Source of the DNA: Dehalococcoidales bacterium
Lineage (GTDB): Bacteria > Chloroflexota > Dehalococcoidia > E44-bin15
NCBI GenBank assembly: GCA_012974295.1
Contig: JAAXQM010000215.1
Location: forward strand, 1 to 8,750
Direction of reading: 5' to 3'
DNA length: 8,750 nucleotides
Positions 6,361-8,750 of this stretch are shown piece after piece (position 1 is the first letter of the stretch; each line of letters opens with the position of its first letter). The position numbers and the translations under genes are program-made. Below the pieces are notes generated by a model. That model was not told the origin of the DNA, did not search any database, and saw nothing but the letters and a program-made list of their open reading frames with translations.

Positions 6361-7110
6361 TTATGTGATAAATTGCCTTTGGGCTCGTTCCAAATCTTGT
6401 GGAGTGTCGATTTCCATCCAGCCGCCCTTGATATCAATGCTTTGTACCAGCGAACCGTTATCCACAAGCTCCTGTATCATGTCGGTCATGTATGCCTTTT
6501 CCAGTGAGGCTGCGTGCTGAAACGGAGCAGCGGGGCGCTCTTCTGCGATCCGATGATATGCTGTCCTCATAGCCTCGGCACCTGACTTGGTGAACTTGGC
6601 GAGGCCGATAAACTCCCCGTGGGCCTCATCTGGGCGGACCACTTCCTTACCGATTTTTACTACCTGGCCGTTTTCAAGCTTTACCAGCTCTGCCTCGGAA
6701 ATGGGGTGCAGGTCACGTCCGTCATAGTGTTGAAGCCAGTTGATGTCCACTGTCACTGTAATTTCAGCCTCGCATTCTATTAATTTCGCCACAGTCTCGC
6801 TGCTAAAGATGATATCTGAATAGGAGAAGATAAAGTCGTCGTCCATTTCTCGCTCGGCATAGAATAGAGACCTGAGGATATTGTTTTCCCTATAGTTGGG
6901 GTTCTCGTAATACGTTATGTTGGGATAGTCGATTAACTGGCTGTAATAGCCCCTAACAACTGCAATCCTCTCAATCCCGTTTGCTCTCAGCGCCTCGAGA
7001 GCCCTCTCAAGGATGGTCTTACCACCGACCTGTAAAAGGCATTTTGGTCTTTCATTGGTCAAAGGATTCAGACGGCTGCCGGGGCCGGCAGCGACAATAA
7101 TGGCCTTCAT
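6361..7110 (-). CDS. Sugar/choline-phosphate or phosphonate nucleotidyltransferase (LicC/PntC-like, apparently active)
   Basis: This 249-aa single-domain protein belongs to the NTP_transferase (GT-A-like Rossmann) family. It carries the full signature: AAGPGSRLNPLT (G9, G11, R13) and RPKC (K23) for triphosphate binding, ENNILRSL (N76, N77), YSDI with metal ligand D99, and EIDTPQD with second metal ligand D235. The block VDINWLQHYDGR followed by HPISEAE (121-141) resembles cytidylyltransferases that activate phosphocholine or 2-aminoethylphosphonate, and the domains fused to PEP mutases. The likely reaction is CTP plus phospho- or phosphono-substrate to CDP-conjugate plus pyrophosphate; the exact substrate is not determinable. 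A good SD (GGAGG) precedes the ATG. It starts 21 bp after the zinc-finger paralogue and is followed after 29 bp by the transporter, so all three form one operon. Confidence 0.87.
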   Translation of the reverse strand: MKAIIVAAGPGSRLNPLTNERPKCLLQVGGKTILERALEALRANGIERIAVVRGYYSQLIDYPNITYYENPNYRENNILRSLFYAEREMDDDFIFSYSDIIFSSETVAKLIECEAEITVTVDINWLQHYDGRDLHPISEAELVKLENGQVVKIGKEVVRPDEAHGEFIGLAKFTKSGAEAMRTAYHRIAEERPAAPFQHAASLEKAYMTDMIQELVDNGSLVQSIDIKGGWMEIDTPQDLERAQRQFIT

Positions 7111-7131
7111 AATACCTCCGTGTAATCGTGA

Positions 7132-8178
7132 TTAGTTTATCTTCAGTATTGAGTGCAACTGCCTGCTTACCCTATCGAAATCCTCAACCGTGTCGATCTC
7201 TGCCCACCCACCATTGATATCAATGTGGCGCACCGGATATCCCTGGTCTATAAGCTCTTGGATAAGGTCGGTGAAATAGGCTTTATCTACCGAGGGTGAT
7301 GTGTGAAAGGTTCTACCCTTATAATCCAGAATAGCCCACTCGTGTATATCCTTCAGGGCTCTGGCACCGTCTTTTCTGAATTTGGCCAGCCCGATAAACT
7401 CGCCATGAGCCTCCCCTGGCGATATGATATTTCTCCCGATACGTGTTATGCGATCGCCTTCAACGCTAACCAACTCTGCCTCGGAAACCGGATGCTGGCG
7501 ACGTTGTTTGTAGTGCTTCTCCCAGTCGGTGTCGACGATGAGTGAGATGTCAGAATGATCCTGGAGAAGCAGTTCCAGCACTTCCTTTGTGTGCAGAATA
7601 TCCGAGTAACAGAATATAAACTCGTCGTCCATCTCACCCTTTGCGTGGAATAGTGACCCCAATATGCCAGTAGTTTGGTAGTCTCTGTTTTCATAGTATC
7701 GTATTGTGGGGTACCTGATCTTGTCCCCCCTGTATCCACGCACTACAACAATGTCACGTATGCCACATGCCCGAAGAACTTCTAGCTCCCTGCTGAGTAT
7801 GGTCTTTTCTCCAATCTCCAAAAGACACTCTGGTTTATCCTGCGTAAGAGGGAGCAGGAGATTACTTTCGCCTGCAGCGACGATGATTGCCTTAATCTTC
7901 GGGTATCTACCCAACAGACGGAGGTCGATCCCCTGCTGACTAAGTTCATCAAGATAGGCCTCCCAAATTTCCTCCCCATGCTTTTCGAGAATAGTCTCTG
8001 CCATTCTATCTGCTAGCTTTTCACTGAGGTGGTTCAGTATTTTGCGATGTAGCTCCCTGCTGTTCAGGGCAGTTCCCATCTCGTCCGCCAGTCTATTGGT
8101 TCCGTGGCGAAAGCGTTTATGCCCGGCTAAACCTTGGGCGGTCTTAAAAAAGGATCCACATATTTCACAGCGTATCAT
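7132..8178 (-). CDS. C2H2 zinc finger fused to a degenerate nucleotidyltransferase-like domain
   Basis: This 348-aa protein has three parts. Residues 1-27 form a C2H2-type zinc finger (C4-x2-C7-x12-H20-x4-H25). Residues 33-90 are a charged, mostly helical linker. Residues about 96-348 are a nucleotidyltransferase fold clearly paralogous to the next gene. The signature is changed: GPGSR becomes GESNL (catalytic Arg to L107), RPKC becomes KPEC (Lys to E117), and ENNIL becomes TTGIL. The aspartates D193 (YSDI) and D329 (EIDT) and the block VDTDWEKHY...HPVSEAE remain. Nucleotide transfer is therefore doubtful, while substrate sensing or heteromer formation with the active paralogue is plausible. 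No SD precedes the ATG, but a strong promoter ends 11 bases before it, suggesting leaderless translation. It is the first gene of the operon. Confidence 0.88.
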   Translation of the reverse strand: MIRCEICGSFFKTAQGLAGHKRFRHGTNRLADEMGTALNSRELHRKILNHLSEKLADRMAETILEKHGEEIWEAYLDELSQQGIDLRLLGRYPKIKAIIVAAGESNLLLPLTQDKPECLLEIGEKTILSRELEVLRACGIRDIVVVRGYRGDKIRYPTIRYYENRDYQTTGILGSLFHAKGEMDDEFIFCYSDILHTKEVLELLLQDHSDISLIVDTDWEKHYKQRRQHPVSEAELVSVEGDRITRIGRNIISPGEAHGEFIGLAKFRKDGARALKDIHEWAILDYKGRTFHTSPSVDKAYFTDLIQELIDQGYPVRHIDINGGWAEIDTVEDFDRVSRQLHSILKIN

Positions 8179-8181
8179 GAG

Positions 8182-8202
8182 TACTGAGTATAATACTGAG
8201 TA
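8182..8202 (-). promoter_or_regulatory. Direct repeat TACTCAGTA x2 straddling the -10 box
   Basis: On the - strand the 9-mer TACTCAGTA occurs twice, 12 bases apart (8194-8202 and 8182-8190), and the pair flanks and overlaps the -10 box. A third partial match (TACTCAT) runs into the start codon. Repeats in this position are well placed to be an operator. The encoded zinc-finger protein is one candidate binder, by inference only. Confidence 0.45.
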
Positions 8203-8218
8203 ACTGGGATTTTGTCAA
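8190..8218 (-). promoter_or_regulatory. Sigma-70 promoter of the zinc finger-NTase-transporter operon
   Basis: Reading the - strand, TTGACA (8218-8213) is followed by a 17-base spacer and TATTAT (8195-8190, 5 of 6 consensus). The expected transcription start is near 8184-8182, which leaves a 5' leader of only about 4-6 bases before the ATG at 8178. This fits the absence of an SD and points to a leaderless or near-leaderless mRNA. Confidence 0.8.
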
Positions 8219-8455
8219 TAGTCACATCTCTGACTCTTTTGTGCGGCTTATGCAGAATCGGTTTGGGGAGAGTATGCTACACCATAAATAGGTCACGAAA
8301 TCATCAAAGTTGGAAAGGAATACATTGCTCGCAATGTGATTAACTGTCATAAGGCCCTTGACAAAAGGCTTTGAATTCTGTACTAAAGAAGGATGAGATG
8401 GCGGGCTATCGTTTGTTGCCCTTTGATAGCAATTAACTATTAGCGACCGTTGAAA
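8219..8455. other. Intergenic region with a 16-bp palindrome and no convincing gene
   Basis: Apart from the hairpin repeat beginning at 8456, I see no supported gene here. ACATTGC-TC-GCAATGT (8322-8337) is a perfect 7-bp inverted repeat of the size of a dimeric regulator's operator. A TTGACA (8358-8363) has only a poor -10 partner (TACTAA, 8381-8386). GCTATC (8405-8410) and GATAGC (8425-8430) could form a weak stem with a 14-base loop. Confidence 0.4.
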
Positions 8456-8563
8456 AAGAGATGCAGGATACTTCCTGCCGGGGGTCTGGGGGTGTCCCCC
8501 AGAATAAAAAGTCCCCCAAGACTGGGGGATATAGGGGGTTGATCAAGACTATTTCAGCATTCT
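8456..8563 (+). repeat. Dispersed G/C-tract triple-hairpin repeat, copy 2
   Basis: This is the second copy of the element at 4396-4502, in the same orientation. The block 8462-8502 is identical to 4401-4441. Its hairpins are GCAGGA-TACT-TCCTGC (8463-8478), CTGGGGG-TGT-CCCCCAG (8486-8502) and TCCCCCA with TGGGGGA (8512-8529); the third stem has an A-C mismatch at its inner end. The flank TTGAAAAAG on the left and CTATTTCAG on the right are imperfectly complementary, hinting at weak terminal inverted repeats. It lies in an intergenic region like copy 1. Confidence 0.85.
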
Positions 8564-8625
8564 CAAAGTAAAAGAGGATAACAATTAAAAATTGCACCCG
8601 TGTGTCACTGACAACTTATCTCTCC

Positions 8626-8750
8626 ATGTCACCTTTATTAATCTTGCCTCAGATGACGGATGCTAATGTCGATCAGGCATACGGCATAACAATAGTGCAG
8701 GTAATTATTGGTATCCTCGTTTTTGGATTGTACTTGGGCAACCATTACCG
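8626..8750 (+). CDS. Possible 5' end of a small membrane protein, running off the window
   Basis: An open frame begins at ATG 8626 and continues to the window end (41 full codons). It is open back to a stop at 8569-8571. Residues about 21-38 (ITIVQVIIGILVFGLYLG) form a clear hydrophobic segment. There is no convincing SD before the ATG or before the next in-frame ATG (8653). The fragment is short, so it could be chance; the hydrophobic run and the lack of stops are the only support. I do not recognise a family. Confidence 0.35.
   Translation, partial: MSPLLILPQMTDANVDQAYGITIVQVIIGILVFGLYLGNHY

Noticed and set aside
8398..8436. Twelve-codon reading frame after AAGGA (8389-8393), downstream of TTGACA (8358)
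   Set aside because: The -10 candidate is poor, the SD spacing is only 4 bases, and the peptide has no attenuator-like residue run. No gene follows closely on the + strand to be controlled.

Overview
This is a bacterial window at what looks like the left end of a short-read contig. The first 19 bases match the Tn5/Nextera mosaic end at 18 of 19 positions. Gene density, consensus sigma-70 promoters, good Shine-Dalgarno (SD) sites and moderate base composition are bacterial. The gene content (an ArsR regulator, a giant FAD/Fe-S/CCG oxidoreductase with a Met-rich tail, an FmdB zinc ribbon, and PEP-mutase-type nucleotidyltransferases) reminds me of anaerobic Chloroflexota (Dehalococcoidia-like) metagenome contigs. 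That assignment is an impression, not a demonstration.

Left half, + strand (about 120-4355): a redox operon starts from a fully consensus promoter (TTGACA-N17-TATAAT) whose -10 box lies inside a 14-bp palindrome. The order is arsR-type regulator, FAD/Fe-S oxidoreductase, FmdB-like zinc ribbon, then thioredoxin. The oxidoreductase is broken near its 5' end by an exact 77-bp tandem duplication. Removing one copy restores a 1026-codon gene with an FAD-linked oxidase domain, two CxxCxxCxxxC ferredoxin motifs, two CCG domains and a tail that is about 20% methionine. Because 77 is a standard de Bruijn k-mer size and the contig also carries adapter sequence, an assembly artefact is the leading explanation.

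Middle (4356-5053): one copy of a roughly 105-bp G/C-tract hairpin repeat, then a 111-aa protein of unknown function, then a short convergent gap.

Right half, - strand (8218-5054): a three-gene operon. Its first gene encodes a C2H2 zinc finger fused to a nucleotidyltransferase-like domain that has lost its signature Arg and Lys. The second encodes an apparently active paralogue of the LicC/PntC/PEP-mutase-associated cytidylyltransferase type. The third encodes an organophosphate:phosphate antiporter-type transporter that keeps both phosphate-binding arginines. The promoter (TTGACA-N17-TATTAT) places the start codon only a few bases from the expected transcription start, so the first gene is probably translated from a leaderless mRNA. 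The likely theme is uptake and nucleotide activation of a phosphorylated or phosphonate compound, with the zinc-finger pseudoenzyme as a possible regulator or partner.

Right end (8219-8750): intergenic DNA holding a 16-bp palindrome, the second copy of the hairpin repeat, and the possible 5' end of a membrane protein that runs off the window.
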